A DNA stretch of 64,000 bases from the NCBI GenBank assembly GCA_029582265.1, contig CM055823.1, positions 19,774,827 to 19,838,826 on the forward strand, written 5' to 3'. Source of the stretch: Zoroaster sp. YZ-2022. Lineage: Eukaryota > Echinodermata > Asteroidea > Forcipulatida > Zoroasteridae. This document shows, piece by piece, positions 12,891 to 23,298 of the stretch. The stretch's first letter is position 1. Every line of letters starts with the position of its first letter. Below the pieces are notes generated by a model. The model did no database searches, was not told the origin of the DNA, and was given only the letters and a program-made list of their open reading frames with translations. A program made the position numbers and the translations under genes.

Positions 12891-13925
12891 GCTTTGCATG
12901 GTGAGGATGATAAGTAAGACTAATTGCGGTGACACCATGTGGAATCTCAATTGAGTAGTAATTAGTTCTGAAAAGAACTGAAGTTACAACTCGACGTTTC
13001 GATCAGTATGCTCTAATCGTCCTCAGGAGAATGCCGGACTCTGGAAAATGCTGCTGCTTAAGTAGACTGCTGGAGGATCATTCCATGAATGGATGCTGGA
13101 GGATGGTGGTTGACTTAGGATATAGGAGATCCCTCAGTCTGGGGTGGGTTATGGACTTTGGATATAGAAGATCCTTCGGTCCGTAGTAGTGGTCGCCAAA
13201 TGTCGCTGATGTAGAAGCCGATGTCCTGTGACACAGTGTCGTGTTTGATGATCTCGACGGCCTCTCTGATGCGTCTGGGGTGCCATGCGTCGATGGGTGT
13301 GATGAGTTAGGCTTCCTGCCAGTCTATCTGGTAGTCCTTGATGTGCGAGTGCTTGACGATGGCTGACTTTTCGAAATCTCCTCTGCGGCCGTGCGCTCGG
13401 TGTTCTTTAAGTCTGATGGGGAGATTCCGTCCTGTTTCGCCGATGTACACCTTACCGCACTCACAGGGGATCCAGTAGACTCCCGCTCTGTTGTTGGGAT
13501 CCAGTTTGTCCTTGTGGGTGTGTAGAAGTCCTTGGAGTTTGCTGGGGGCTGGGGGCTGAGTCCATAACCCACCCCAGACTGAGGGATCTCCTATATCCTA
13601 AGTCAACCACCCTCCATCCCCCTGTGCTTGTTAACAACTGATTCAGTTCAGTGAGCACACACTCCTCTCCCCCAACCACTAGCATCCTAGTCTCAAAAGT
13701 TCCCGCCTGCGCGCCTCAACGAACTAATCCTCCAGCATCCATTCATGGGATGATCCTCCAGCAGTCTACTTAAGCAGCAGCATTTTCCAGAGTCCGGCAT
13801 TCTCCTGAGGACGATCAGAGCATACTGATCGAAACGTCGAGTTGTACCTCCAGTTCTTTTCAGAACTAATTACTACTCAATTGAGATTCCACATCATGGT
13901 GTCACCGCAATTAGTCTTACTTAAA
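12891..13925 (-). mobile_element. Penelope-like element, truncated, inverted arms
   Basis: The left arm (12891-about 13170) and right arm (about 13553-13925) are inverted copies of each other. Both carry the GTTCTGAAAAGAACT and CGATCAGTATGCTC motifs and the CCAGACTGAGGGATCTCC block. The left arm lacks about 120 bp present in the right arm and in the 29.6-kb copy. Between the arms lies a remnant of a GIY-YIG endonuclease on the minus strand. Penelope-like elements normally pair such a nuclease with a reverse transcriptase; no reverse transcriptase is present here. Confidence 0.8.
13165..13560 (-). pseudogene. GIY-YIG endonuclease remnant of a Penelope-like element
   Basis: Read on the minus strand, the frame gives DKLDPNNRAGVYWIPCECG then KVYIGETGRNLPIRLKEHR. 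This is the GVY...YIGET...R signature of the GIY-YIG nuclease fused to reverse transcriptase in Penelope-like elements, where it nicks target DNA. The frame hits TAA at 13307 but resumes in the same frame with AWHPRRIREAVEIIKHD and continues to about 13165, so the stop is probably a point mutation. No start codon or upstream reverse transcriptase remains. It is flanked by inverted arms of the same element, which places it firmly in this 5'-truncated copy. Confidence 0.85.
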
Positions 13926-14145
13926 GATTTTTTTTCTTTTTCTTTTTAATCAATGGACTTTTGGGGAACGGCAGGATTTTGTTTAAAGCGTGGAATATTG
14001 GGATTTTTTTTAAACACTGAAATCCGCGGATCCTAGGAGAAGTTGAATGCCTGAACTATATTTGTTAATATCAGGATGTAATTACAAGTTTACACAGATG
14101 CAAATTTTAGAAAGTATTTTATTAACAAAAATTAAAACTACTTAC

Positions 14146-14235
14146 TGGCTTGTGGGGATATAAGTGTGAAAACTTCACTTTCATCACTGTCACTGTCAGA
14201 CTCGGGTATGTAATCACTTCCATCTGTTTCACTGA
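14146..14235 (-). CDS. Acidic exon of the recombinase gene
   Basis: A 90-bp minus-strand exon with acceptor ATGTTTAG and donor GTAAGTAG. It reads SETDGSDYIPESDSDSDESE followed by VFTLISPQA. Such DYxPxSDSD stretches are, as far as I know, common in the N-terminal half of animal Crypton-like recombinase proteins. The incoming phase fits the single G left by the 14945 exon (Gly-donor base plus TC gives Val). The outgoing phase is 1, while the recombinase exon at 10626 starts in phase 0, so at least one short exon in between is missing or was lost. Confidence 0.65.
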
Positions 14236-14375
14236 CTAAACATTTTTAAGAGAACAAAAACAACCATATTTTACTTTTTCATTACTGCTATTTCAATTAT
14301 TGTAATACAACGAAATAAATTTAAAAAAAAAACATAAAAAAATTACATGCACTTTAAGATTGCTCTTTCAATTCC

Positions 14376-14692
14376 TACATGCAAAAATAAAAGTTATTTT
14401 GTGGTAGAGAAAGGTAATGGAAACTTACTAAAATAATAAAATAACCCTGTGACAGAATACAACAATATAAGCTGTAGTGGAACCAATAGTACATGCATAA
14501 CCGTTATCAAACACTGGAACCTTAATTAATTAAAAAAGTGCATCTCTGATCAACGAATGATTAACACATCCCCATTAGAGCGACCATCCTAAAAAACGCC
14601 CCCTTAGGGTGACCAATATATATACTGTACAAAAACATACAGGCACATCTACATTTTGGAACTTGTCACAAAACTGAAAATCAACAGTCTCC
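14376..14692. repeat. Duplicated segment, copy 1 (partner 15143-15458)
   Basis: Nearly identical to 15143-15458, sharing GTGGTAGAGAAAGGTAA, AACCGTTATCAAACA and AACTGAAAATCAACAGT in order. The two copies are 767 bp apart and flank the small exon at 14945-14980. Confidence 0.85.
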
Positions 14693-14944
14693 TCACAACT
14701 TTACTGACCCTTGACATGAAAGAAATTCAACTGCATACATTTGGGGCCTCAGTGATTGTGATTTAGAAAAGAAAAATCAAAGTAAGGGACCACCAGAAAC
14801 AGTAATACCAGCAGCCAAAATGTCATTTAGTTGCAAGATCTTAGAATTTTGTATTATTATTTGTATCAAGGGCCATCGTTGATACACTGTACAAACAGAA
14901 AATGTCATTAATTTCAGGTGCTGTAATTACTGCATAATACTTAC

Positions 14945-14980
14945 CAGGTGTATTTGATTTAGCCGCATTCATGTCACATT
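14945..14980 (-). CDS. 36-bp micro-exon of the recombinase gene
   Basis: Acceptor TTTTTTGCAG and donor GTAAGTAT bracket 36 bp reading CDMNAAKSNTP. It can be internal (the phase-2 start AA joins the G left at 20160, giving Glu) or it could supply an initiator Met for a shorter transcript. Both ends fit the neighbours' phases (G|AA upstream, G|TC downstream). It lies between two copies of a duplicated 317-bp segment. Confidence 0.55.
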
Positions 14981-15142
14981 CTGCAAAAAACAAAAAAATG
15001 AAATTATATTTTTTTTAAATCAATGAATCCATTATGGTACTGCAAAGAAATTTGATCTGCAATGCTTTACTTTCTTAAAATTATAAATGTAATTTCAGTT
15101 TTGTACAGCTGCATGCAGTTTGAGGTTGCCTTGGCAATTAAT

Positions 15143-15458
15143 TACATGCAAAAACCAGAAGATCTTTGTGGTAGAGAAAGGTAACAGAAACTTACTAAAA
15201 TAATAAAATAACCCTGTGACAGAATACAGCAATATAAGCTGTAGTGGAACCAATAGTACATGTATAACCGTTATCAAACATTGGAACCTTGATTAATTAA
15301 CATGTGCTTCTCTGATCAACGAATGATCGACACATCCCCCTTAGAGTGACCATCCTAAAATAACGCCCCCTTAGGGTGACCAATATATACTGTACAAAAA
15401 CATACAGGCAGATCTACATTTTATAACTTGTCAGATCACAAAACTGAAAATCAACAGT
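15143..15458. repeat. Duplicated segment, copy 2 (partner 14376-14692)
   Basis: See the partner copy. Small indels and substitutions separate the two, for example CATGCATAACCG in copy 1 against CATGTATAACCG here. Confidence 0.85.
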
Positions 15459-15459
15459 T

Positions 15460-17890
15460 CCGTCTTCAGATTGTTAAAAAAACTTGTTAAAGTTTTGGCA
15501 GTCTGTTTTGGGGGGTTTCCCTGCACAAATCTTTATGTGGGAACAGCTGGATAAACTTAAACAAACAAACATTATAAACACTCAAAATATATACAACCAG
15601 AATAATAGTACTTTCTTCAAGCCGGTAGTCATTGTGTCGCGTGTCGCAATGCGCTGCACACAGAGAAAGGTATAGTACGGTCAAATCTTGTCAGAGTAAA
15701 ACGCAGCATCGTGTGTAACGTATACAACACGTGTGTGTAGTCTGCATACATATCGTGTGTACAGAAGCCACGCTTCCACAGAGTATCAGTTTGCACGCAC
15801 GTCGTCTATTCATAAACTAGTTGACAGTCCCTCCTTTGCCCTTCAGAGATCGAATGTATTACAGTGATGCGATTATGCGGACCACACGACCGGGAACAAC
15901 AGACCACACAGGAATAGACTGTGTTAAGTCTCCCCCATGAGACTTGCATGGCCTATGGCGCGTGAAATAAAACAAATAACAAATTAAAAAAGATTTAAAA
16001 AAAACCTTTAAAAACGGCATTGTCAAAAATCGTACAAATGAAGAATAAAATCATAAAAGCGTAAAATGGGTGAAAAAAAATCGTAAAAAGTACGCCAAAA
16101 TCGTACATGTTGGGAGGTCTGTACAACGCAAACTGAAAAGAAAAGGCAAAAAACATGCTAGGCAAAAAACATGCTGGTCAAAAGATATCAAATGATTAGT
16201 ATAGATACAAAATAATTAGTAACAAACGTAAATCCACCAATAACCAACTTTTAAACTTTGACTATGCAAATACTGGTCGAAATTACATTTTAGAACGACG
16301 CACTGAGAAAATGATCAAAGCTCCTCATCAAGAGGGAACTCGTTTTCAGGCAGTTTAATTACATATGTGTAGTCTTTTAAATTTCAAGAAAAATCCTTAA
16401 AACACCTTTAATTCTTACAAAAATAAAGGAAGATAAATGGACCAATGGAACAGTAATTCAATGTTGGTGTTGAAAAATAACAGGATGTAAAATTAGCATT
16501 TTAATATGTACAAGTATTAAAATGCCATTGAAAAATGCCGAATGTTTTGTTCCCTGTGACATGTGCACATGTCATCAGTGCCACTACATTTACATACAGA
16601 TCTATTAATCTATGTGGTTCCTGACTGGTTGAAGCGTTCCATTTATGTGGCATTCACCAATCATAGAGTGAATTTCTGGCAGGAAGTAGGCCTAGATTAT
16701 TCCCAAGCAACTGTGAGCGGGCACGCCATAGCGAAAATTTTGCAAATACTTGGTGAGAAAACGAGACAATTAGAATTATGTTAGGGAGTGCAAAAAAAAT
16801 TGGAAAATCGATTTAAATTGGGAAAATATCATGCCTGTTTTCAAAGAATGAAACTGGGAATAATCTCAATGAAAATGTGTATTACAAATACTGAGGGCTG
16901 TACAACATTTCTTATAACCACAAATCATGTGTACAAAAAGTATATTAATCAGAATAAACAATATGGAAAAACAAAAGAACACAGACTACTTCATCAGAGT
17001 ATCAGGGAACTACGTCTGCTCTTATCCCAACATTAATCGCAAATCGCAATAAAGACAAAATCAACACAAAAGCAAAACAATAAACGCTAAAAACACCCCA
17101 CTCCCCCCCCCCAAAAATAAAACAACAACAATGAATAATCCAAAACACTTTTGAATTTTTGTGTAAAACCATTGAGCCTGTTTTTAAAGAGTGTACATGT
17201 ACATACCATCTTGCTTTAGACTTGATTGTGGCTAAAAAGAACAATTCAGACAAAATATTCTGACAAGCAAAAACAAGTATTTTGTACCCTAGAACAACCA
17301 GCTTTTATAAGGCATGTTAAAGCAGCACCACTGTAACTACATAAAGCAGAGGCAGAGGCCGTGCATTGGCTGCAGGTTATTGATGTATGCCAGCACACTG
17401 AATTAATTTGATTTGCCTGCAATGTCAAATTTCTGACTGGCTGTTTACACTTGTACCAACAGTTTGTTGTAGCCGATTATACAACAATTTTCCCCCATTG
17501 TTTTTTCTTCTTCATTTATCTGCACGAAAAAAATCAAGGATGTTTTGTTCTACAATAAAAATTATAACACCTCATCCACAAATTCTGTGTCTTGACTAGC
17601 CGAGAGCAAGTCACATGGCATTTGCTAAACTTGCTATCTTGTTGGGCATGGTCAAAAGTACTATACACCTAGCAACCAGGTACTATACTCATGGCAACCA
17701 GTAATGTATGCAAATTATACAGGGTGTCCCCGAAAAAAGGTAATTCTGACAATAAGGGTTACTTTTGACAAAGATATGCTTTTTATGGCTATTAATCATG
17801 TTTTACCATAAAGTACAGTGTAGGAGCAAAATGCTTTCCAGTGGTATTTGCTATAATATGGTATGTATCTTTCAAATAGAAAAAAAACTG
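15460..17890. other. No recognised gene
   Basis: I see no phase-supported exon. The stretch includes a CpG- and CGTGTGT-rich patch (15640-15800) that could be regulatory, and AT-rich unique sequence. Confidence 0.4.
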
Positions 17891-17892
17891 AC

Positions 17893-17991
17893 CTTGTTAT
17901 CAGCAAAGGTCTTTATGACCTCATCATCAATGCCAAGTTCTTTCAATATGTCCTCCATCAAATCCATGTACAGCCTGATGTGCAGCTCAAC
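17893..17991 (-). CDS. Orphan helical exon
   Basis: A 99-bp minus-strand exon with acceptor ACAGTTAG and donor AAG|GTCAGT. It encodes 33 codons beginning VELHIRLYMDLMEDILKELG and ending in DDEVIKTFADNK. The composition is clearly protein-like and probably helical. It is phase 0 at both ends, so it does not fit between the exons at 20160 and 14980, which join at phase 1. It may be an alternative exon or belong to another transcript; the phase-0 terminal exon at 12347-12475 would fit after it. Family not recognised. Confidence 0.5.
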
Positions 17992-18245
17992 CTAACTGTA
18001 ATGTGATACAAACACACCGATACCAGTTACATACTAGAAATGGGTGTGCTCAGGATCTTGGATTTATCAAATGTCAAATGTGAACACTGCTCAAAATCCT
18101 GTAACAATTGCACCCCTCTGCTCTGCTTTGACCTAAGAACAATTCAGTCTGTGTAGGCCTATCATTTTCCATAGGCCTATAAGTCTACTATAAATTATCC
18201 ATGTCATCTGAAATTTCATGATTTAAAAAAGAACAATCAGCTTAC

Positions 18246-19737
18246 TTAAAGGGACAACATTGTCATGATCACAGCAGACTTTCCATTGTCATGATCACGG
18301 CAGACTTTCCATTGTCATGATCGCAGCAGACTTTCCATTGTCATGATCGCAGCAGACTTTCCATTGTCATGATCGCAGCAGACTTTCCATTGTCATGATC
18401 GCAGCAGACTTTCCATTGTCATGATCGCAGCAGACTTTCCATTGTCATGATCGCAGCAGACTTTCCATTGTCATGATCGCAGCAGACTTTCCATTGTCAT
18501 GATCGCGGCAGACTTTCCATTGTCATGATCGCGGCAGACTTTCCATTGTCATGATCGCGGCAGACTTTCCATTGTCATGATCGCGGCAGACTTTCCATTA
18601 GCATGATCGCGGCAGACTTTCCATTAGCATGATCGCGGCAGACTTTCCATTAGCATGATCGCGGCAGACTTTCCATTGTCATGATCGCGGCAGACTTTCC
18701 ATTGTCATGATCGCGGCAGACTTTCCATTGTCATGATCGCGGCAGACTTTCCATTGTCATGATCGCGGCAGACTTTCCATTGTCATGATCGCGGCAGACT
18801 TTCCATTGTCATGATCGCGGCAGACTTTCCATTGTCATGATCGCGGCAGACTTTCCATTGTCATGATCGCGGCAGACTTTCCATTGTCATGATCGCGGCA
18901 GACTTTCCATTGTCATGATCGCGGCAGACTTTCCATTGTCATGATCGCGGCAGACTTTCCATTGTCATGATCACTGCAGACTTTCCATTGTCATGATCAC
19001 TGCAGACTTTCCATTGTCATGATCACAGCAGACTTTCCATTGTCATGATCACGGCAGACTTTCCATTGTCATGATCACAGCAGACTTTCCATTGCCGTGA
19101 TCACGGCAGACTTTCCATTGTCGTGATCACGGCAGACTTTCCATTGCCGTGACCACGGCAGACTTTCCATTGCCGTGACCACGGCAGACTTTCCATTGTC
19201 GTGATCACGGCAGACTTTCCATTGTCATGATCGCGGCAGACTTTCCATTGTCATGATCGCGGCAGACTTTCCATTGTCATGATCGCGGCAGACTTTCCAT
19301 TGTCATGATCGCGGCAGACTTTCCATTGTCATGATCACGGCAGACTTTCCATTGTCATGATCGCGGCAGACTTTCCATTGTCATGATCACGGCAGACTTT
19401 CCATTGTCATGATCGCGGCAGACTTTCCATTGTCATGATCACGGCAGACTTTCCATTGTCATGATCACGGCAGACTTTCCATTGTCATGATCACGGCAGA
19501 CTTTCCATTGTCATGATCGCGGCAGACTTTCCATTGTCATGATCACAGCAGACTTTCAACAGGGCATAGAATCAGTGTCCTACTTTAAGATGAATATACT
19601 GACTAAAATGACTGGCTCATTTATGCAGCAGCAACGATAATATGACATTATCATGTGGGTATTATTTTCAGTCACCGAGTTAATCTAAAACTAGCACTAT
19701 ATGATTCCATGCTTTTTTGATCGATTGTCCATTTAAA
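18246..19737. mobile_element. MITE, GGCATGGAATC family, with minisatellite expansion
   Basis: The left terminus TTAAAGGGACAACATTGTCA and the right terminus ATTGTCCATTTAA are inverted versions of each other. After the minisatellite the body resumes with CAACAGGGCATAGAATC and matches the copies at 382 and 27199. About 1.3 kb of the length is the expanded 26-bp subterminal unit. Confidence 0.8.
18262..19553. repeat. 26-bp minisatellite, about 50 copies
   Basis: The unit is close to TCATGATCGCGGCAGACTTT plus CCATTG. Sub-variants cluster: CACAG/CACGG at the ends, GCAGC then GCGGC in the middle, a short TTAGCATG run near 18600, and CCGTGATCACGG forms near 19090-19200. Clustering of variants indicates local unit duplication. 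The unit derives from the MITE terminus that surrounds it. Confidence 0.95.
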
Positions 19738-19855
19738 ATATATCCACAATTATACACTAATTGAAGCACCTAAGTTGGTTTTAATTTTGTCAAAAAGTAC
19801 TGAGAAATTTGTAAAAATGCTTCTTTATGTACGATATTTATGTTCACATTCCCAT

Positions 19856-19950
19856 GGGCATGGAATCGATGTTCTAGTTTAAGATGAACACACAGTGACT
19901 GGAAATTACTGGCTCATTTATGCAACAACAATGGTAATATGACCTTATCA
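19856..19950. mobile_element. MITE, GGCATGGAATC family, half copy
   Basis: GGGCATGGAATCGATG, then GTTTAAGATGAACACA and GGCTCATTTATGCA; the right half is missing. Confidence 0.7.
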
Positions 19951-20159
19951 AGTGTTGCATTCTGTATTACACCTGCACAGGGGCTTGACCCAGTAATATC
20001 TTCATAATAATGAGGTTTCTTATTCTCTTCATAAGTGACCAAGTCAACTGTATCTTTATTGAAGAAAATTAAATGAAGGGAAATGTGAATGCACGTTTGA
20101 TATTTTCTGATCATCTACAGATCCAACCAGTACAGATAATCCAGAAATTTTAGACTTAC

Positions 20160-20237
20160 CTGGCTGGCACATTCGCTTTAACTCTGCTTCTGCCTTGTCG
20201 AGAAATTCTTTGATATATTTGCCATCAATGATGATCT
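20160..20237 (-). CDS. Helical exon of the recombinase gene
   Basis: A 78-bp minus-strand exon with acceptor CAACTCTAG and donor GTAAGTCTA. It reads IIIDGKYIKEFLDKAEAELK then RMCQP. Its incoming AG completes Glu with the G left by the exon at 20890, a perfect phase match. Outgoing phase 1 fits the 14945-14980 exon. Charged, probably coiled or helical; no domain recognised. Confidence 0.7.
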
Positions 20238-20720
20238 CTAGAGTTGAAAATAAGAATGTAAATATTGTATTTCCAAACATGAAAATTTACATAATAGTTT
20301 AATCACTAGCAATCTGACTGGACGATATTAAACACCTATACTCGAAGTATGCATGAGAAAACCATTTTGTAACAAATGGTTTGTAGACATGCTCATCAAA
20401 TATCTTTATTTCTTTAATTTAGGAGTGTTTTTCTCTAGAAAAGTACAGTATATTACATGTGGGTATTACTACAATATGCAGTCTCCTAAGTTAATATGCG
20501 CACATGTTTTTAGAGTCCTAAATATTCAAAACTTGTTCATGCTTGCACATAAATTTACTATAAGGACATATTTTACTAGGTTTCATAAAAACTATAAACC
20601 TTACCAGGTTGCATAGCTGTACTATGGTTCATTACTTAGTATACTGCAGTACAAAAACACATCAACCCCCCTTGATGCCCCACCTAAAAGTCCCATTCAG
20701 ATATTTAGATGCAGGACATA

Positions 20721-20810
20721 TTAACCCTAACTCCCTAGACAACAAAGCCAGTTGGAGGATTTTGAAGGATTTTTATTGTTTTAGTACAATGCCTAGGGAG
20801 TTAGGGTTAA
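20721..20810. mobile_element. Short TTAA MITE (90 bp)
   Basis: Flanked by TTAA on both sides, with terminal inverted repeats CCCTAACTCCCTAG and CTAGGGAGTTAGGG. A TTAA target and short perfect ends suit a piggyBac- or Kolobok-mobilised MITE. It lies in an intron of the recombinase gene. Confidence 0.9.
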
Positions 20811-20889
20811 TCAATGAAACACTTATTCACACCCATTCAATCCCCCATTGAACTGCTGATCCTGAGACTGACCAAATTAAGTTACTTAC

Positions 20890-21119
20890 CGTCAATCTGT
20901 GATTTGACTTCTGACTGACAGGCCACAATTTCTATACGTGTGCTCTTTATGAAGTCTTCAGTCACAGTTTGAGTCTTGAAAATGGTTGTGCATGAGACGT
21001 TCAGTACTTTGGCCATATCCTCAAATATGATGAGGTAATGGCAACATTTCCTCAGTGCAAACAGATATTTGTTGATCGTCTTGGCTTGCTTTCCATCAGC
21101 AGAATGGGTTAGCACAATT
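20890..21119 (-). CDS. Exon of the recombinase gene, helical region
   Basis: A 230-bp minus-strand exon with acceptor TTTGAAATCAG and donor GTAAGTAAC. It encodes 76 codons beginning IVLTHSADGKQAKTINKYLF and including RKCCHYLIIFEDMAKVLNVS. Phases fit on both sides: it starts with one base (A completing Lys with the exon at 21406) and ends with one (G completing Glu with the exon at 20237). It is helical with many Lys, Cys and Leu and no recognised catalytic motif. In this kind of protein such a region often precedes the DNA-binding part; that is inference. Confidence 0.75.
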
Positions 21120-21405
21120 CTGATTTCAAACAACATATACTCAATGTAAATCAATATAATCAATTAGGTTTCTGATTCATGAAATGAAAATTATGCGCAA
21201 TTATTTAAAGATGCAATGACAAATATTATGCCACATAATAGTGAGCTTTGAACCAATTAATTCCAACCAATTGGCAGAATTGAGCACACAAAATATCAAA
21301 TGTAGATCTTCACATTAGGTTGTACTATGGTGCACAGTATGTCCAGAAATATTATGCAACTTTAATCAGCTGGGATTTATATGAAGATAAAAATGTTTAG
21401 CTTAC

Positions 21406-21505
21406 TTCTGAGGTATTGATGGATGCAGTATTTTAGAGAAGGTGCTCCCCATTGACTCACACAAAAGGTGGAGAGTCCCTGTGATGTTCTTTGAATATAG
21501 TTTTC
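21406..21505 (-). CDS. Exon of the recombinase gene
   Basis: A 100-bp minus-strand exon, donor GTAAGCT, acceptor ACATGACAAG (weak, no pyrimidine tract). It reads KLYSKNITGTLHLLCESMGS then TFSKILHPSIPQ. The incoming GA fits the G left by the exon at 22474, and the outgoing AA fits the A that opens the exon at 21119. The double phase match is the main support, since the acceptor itself is poor. Confidence 0.65.
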
Positions 21506-21789
21506 CTTGTCATGTGCATGCTTTTGTGGCATACATGTACATGTACATGTACATGTATTTGCCGAAACATTTGACAACATCTGCAGAAAGTAGAGTAAAA
21601 TAAATATGAAAGTACATTCATTTATATAATGATTCAATTATAACATCAAATACAGTATTTCCATGTATTTCTTTATGTATTAACACACACTGTGCATGTC
21701 AATGTGGATGCACTTTGATGGTTAACTTGTGCAATTTGTTAAAAACCTTGCAGTTTATCAGCCATTGCTCTCAATGAAATGTCACTCAC

Positions 21790-22029
21790 CAAGTGAAGTA
21801 TAGTGTCATCTGACTGGCAGCTGGTTCATCAAGTGAAGTATAGTGCCATCTGACTGGCAGCTGGTTCATCAAGTGAAGTATAGTGTCATCTGACTGGCAG
21901 CTGGTTCATCAAGTGAAGTATAGTGTCATCTGACTGGCAGCTGGTTCATCAAGTGAAGTATAGTGTCATCTGACTGGCAGCTGGTTCATCAAGTGAAGTA
22001 TAGTGTCATCTGACTGGCAGCTGGTTCAT
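21790..22029. repeat. 40-bp minisatellite, 6 copies
   Basis: Exactly six 40-bp units beginning CAAGTGAAGTATAGTGTCAT, almost identical (one T/C variant). It lies in an intron of the recombinase gene. Confidence 0.97.
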
Positions 22030-22351
22030 ATTTCAAATAAATACCAAAGCAAATCGAATTTGATGGTGAAAATCACAGTGTGATGACTATTTGCCATTGA
22101 CATTCTAAATTTTATGTGGCATTAATTAATTTCATTGATAGAAAATTTTGCAAAAAAAATACCTTCCTAAATCCAAGAGGTGGGGGAGGAGGGGGCATAT
22201 TAAATCGAAATAAGGAGAGTTGTATACATCATAAGTTAGATTTGTGTTTTTATTTAAGCAGCACTTTCCATTATAAGGTCAATATTATTAAACAATTCAA
22301 TAAAGTTTGTACCCAAGAAAAATTCAACAATGTATTACAGTATATAATTCT

Positions 22352-22439
22352 AACCCTAACTCCCTAAGCATTGTTACTGAACAATAAAAATCCTTCAAAA
22401 TCCTCCAACTTCCTTTGTTGTCTAGGGAGTTAGGGTTAA
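22352..22439. mobile_element. Short TTAA MITE, opposite orientation
   Basis: Same family as 20721-20810 but reversed: ends TAACCCTAACTCCCTA and TAGGGAGTTAGGGTTAA, with the interior as its reverse complement. The left flank is CTAA rather than TTAA. It ends 35 bp from the donor of the exon at 22474. Confidence 0.88.
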
Positions 22440-22473
22440 TGATAAACTGCACTTCATTGTCATATGATCTTAC

Positions 22474-22531
22474 CATTTGATGAGAGAGGAACACTCTGCT
22501 TTGGATAATCACCAGTTGCTTTCTTAGCAGC
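22474..22531 (-). CDS. Small exon of the recombinase gene
   Basis: A 58-bp minus-strand exon, donor ATG|GTAAGATC, acceptor TCAAGAGAG (weak). It reads AAKKATGDYPKQSVPLSSN plus one base. Phase 0 at entry fits the exon at 23176 and phase 1 at exit fits the exon at 21505. An alternative frame (RLLRKQLVIIQSRVFLSHQM, phase 0 at exit) is open too, but would not join to the next exon. Confidence 0.5.
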
Positions 22532-23175
22532 CTCTCTTGACGTATTTTGCAAAAAGATGATACTTTACGAATCAGCTTGAGATAGAGAGTGCTTTTCAGC
22601 TGAATATTAAATATATACATGATGATAAATACGTGGTTTAATAAACTGCCTGATCCAGTACAACTACAATAAAATTAGATCACACCTAATCCATACATTC
22701 TGTCTTTTGATTGGCCTAAATCATGTCACATGATATTCCCTATTTTTATTGCCATACCAGCAATCTACAAAAAGTCTAGACTATGCTGAAAACGTCCATA
22801 CTACAAGACACATGCATATAACAACAATGGTGCACACGCACAAAGCTATGCACAGCATTCACAAAATCACATAAGCAATGTATCCCCTCATATGTGAGCA
22901 ACCTTCGTTCGTTTTCCTGAACTACGGTAAAATTCAATTGAAAATACTGAAGCAAAGTAGCTGTATGATTTTTCACACTTTTTATGATTGGGAATAAATT
23001 ATGATTGGGAATAAATTGAAATATCACCCTGATGGCTTACTGTCACATCACATCATCATCATGGCATTCATCATGGCATGGTCTTCCTTTGCCGGTCTTC
23101 ATAGATAAAGGGAATTTGCTGATAAAGAATATTCATCTTACTTGTATACATAAGAATTAGTAACTGTGTTAATAC

Positions 23176-23298
23176 CTTTACATTGTGTTGAGTATGAATA
23201 TGTACGTCCGGCCTCTTGAGACCTCTCTGATGACAGCCTTTGACAGGACATGAGCATGCCCATCTTCTCTTCTTCTTGTTCAGTCCATGCCTGGTTGG
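23176..23298 (-). CDS. Cys/His zinc-finger exon of the recombinase gene
   Basis: A 123-bp minus-strand exon (41 codons, phase 0 to 0), acceptor TTTAAAGGGAG and donor GTATTAAC. It reads PTRHGLNKKKRRWACSCP then VKGCHQRGLKRPDVHIHTQH. The CPVKGC...H..HTQH spacing fits a C2H2-type zinc finger preceded by a basic patch, so a nucleic-acid-binding role is likely. It joins in phase to the acidic exon at 24698. Together these give an acidic tail, basic patch and finger, an arrangement seen at the N-terminus of recombinase-derived proteins. Confidence 0.75.

Noticed and set aside
18262..19553. CRISPR-like array
   Set aside because: Units are contiguous without unique spacers, and the genome is clearly eukaryotic. 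It is a minisatellite.
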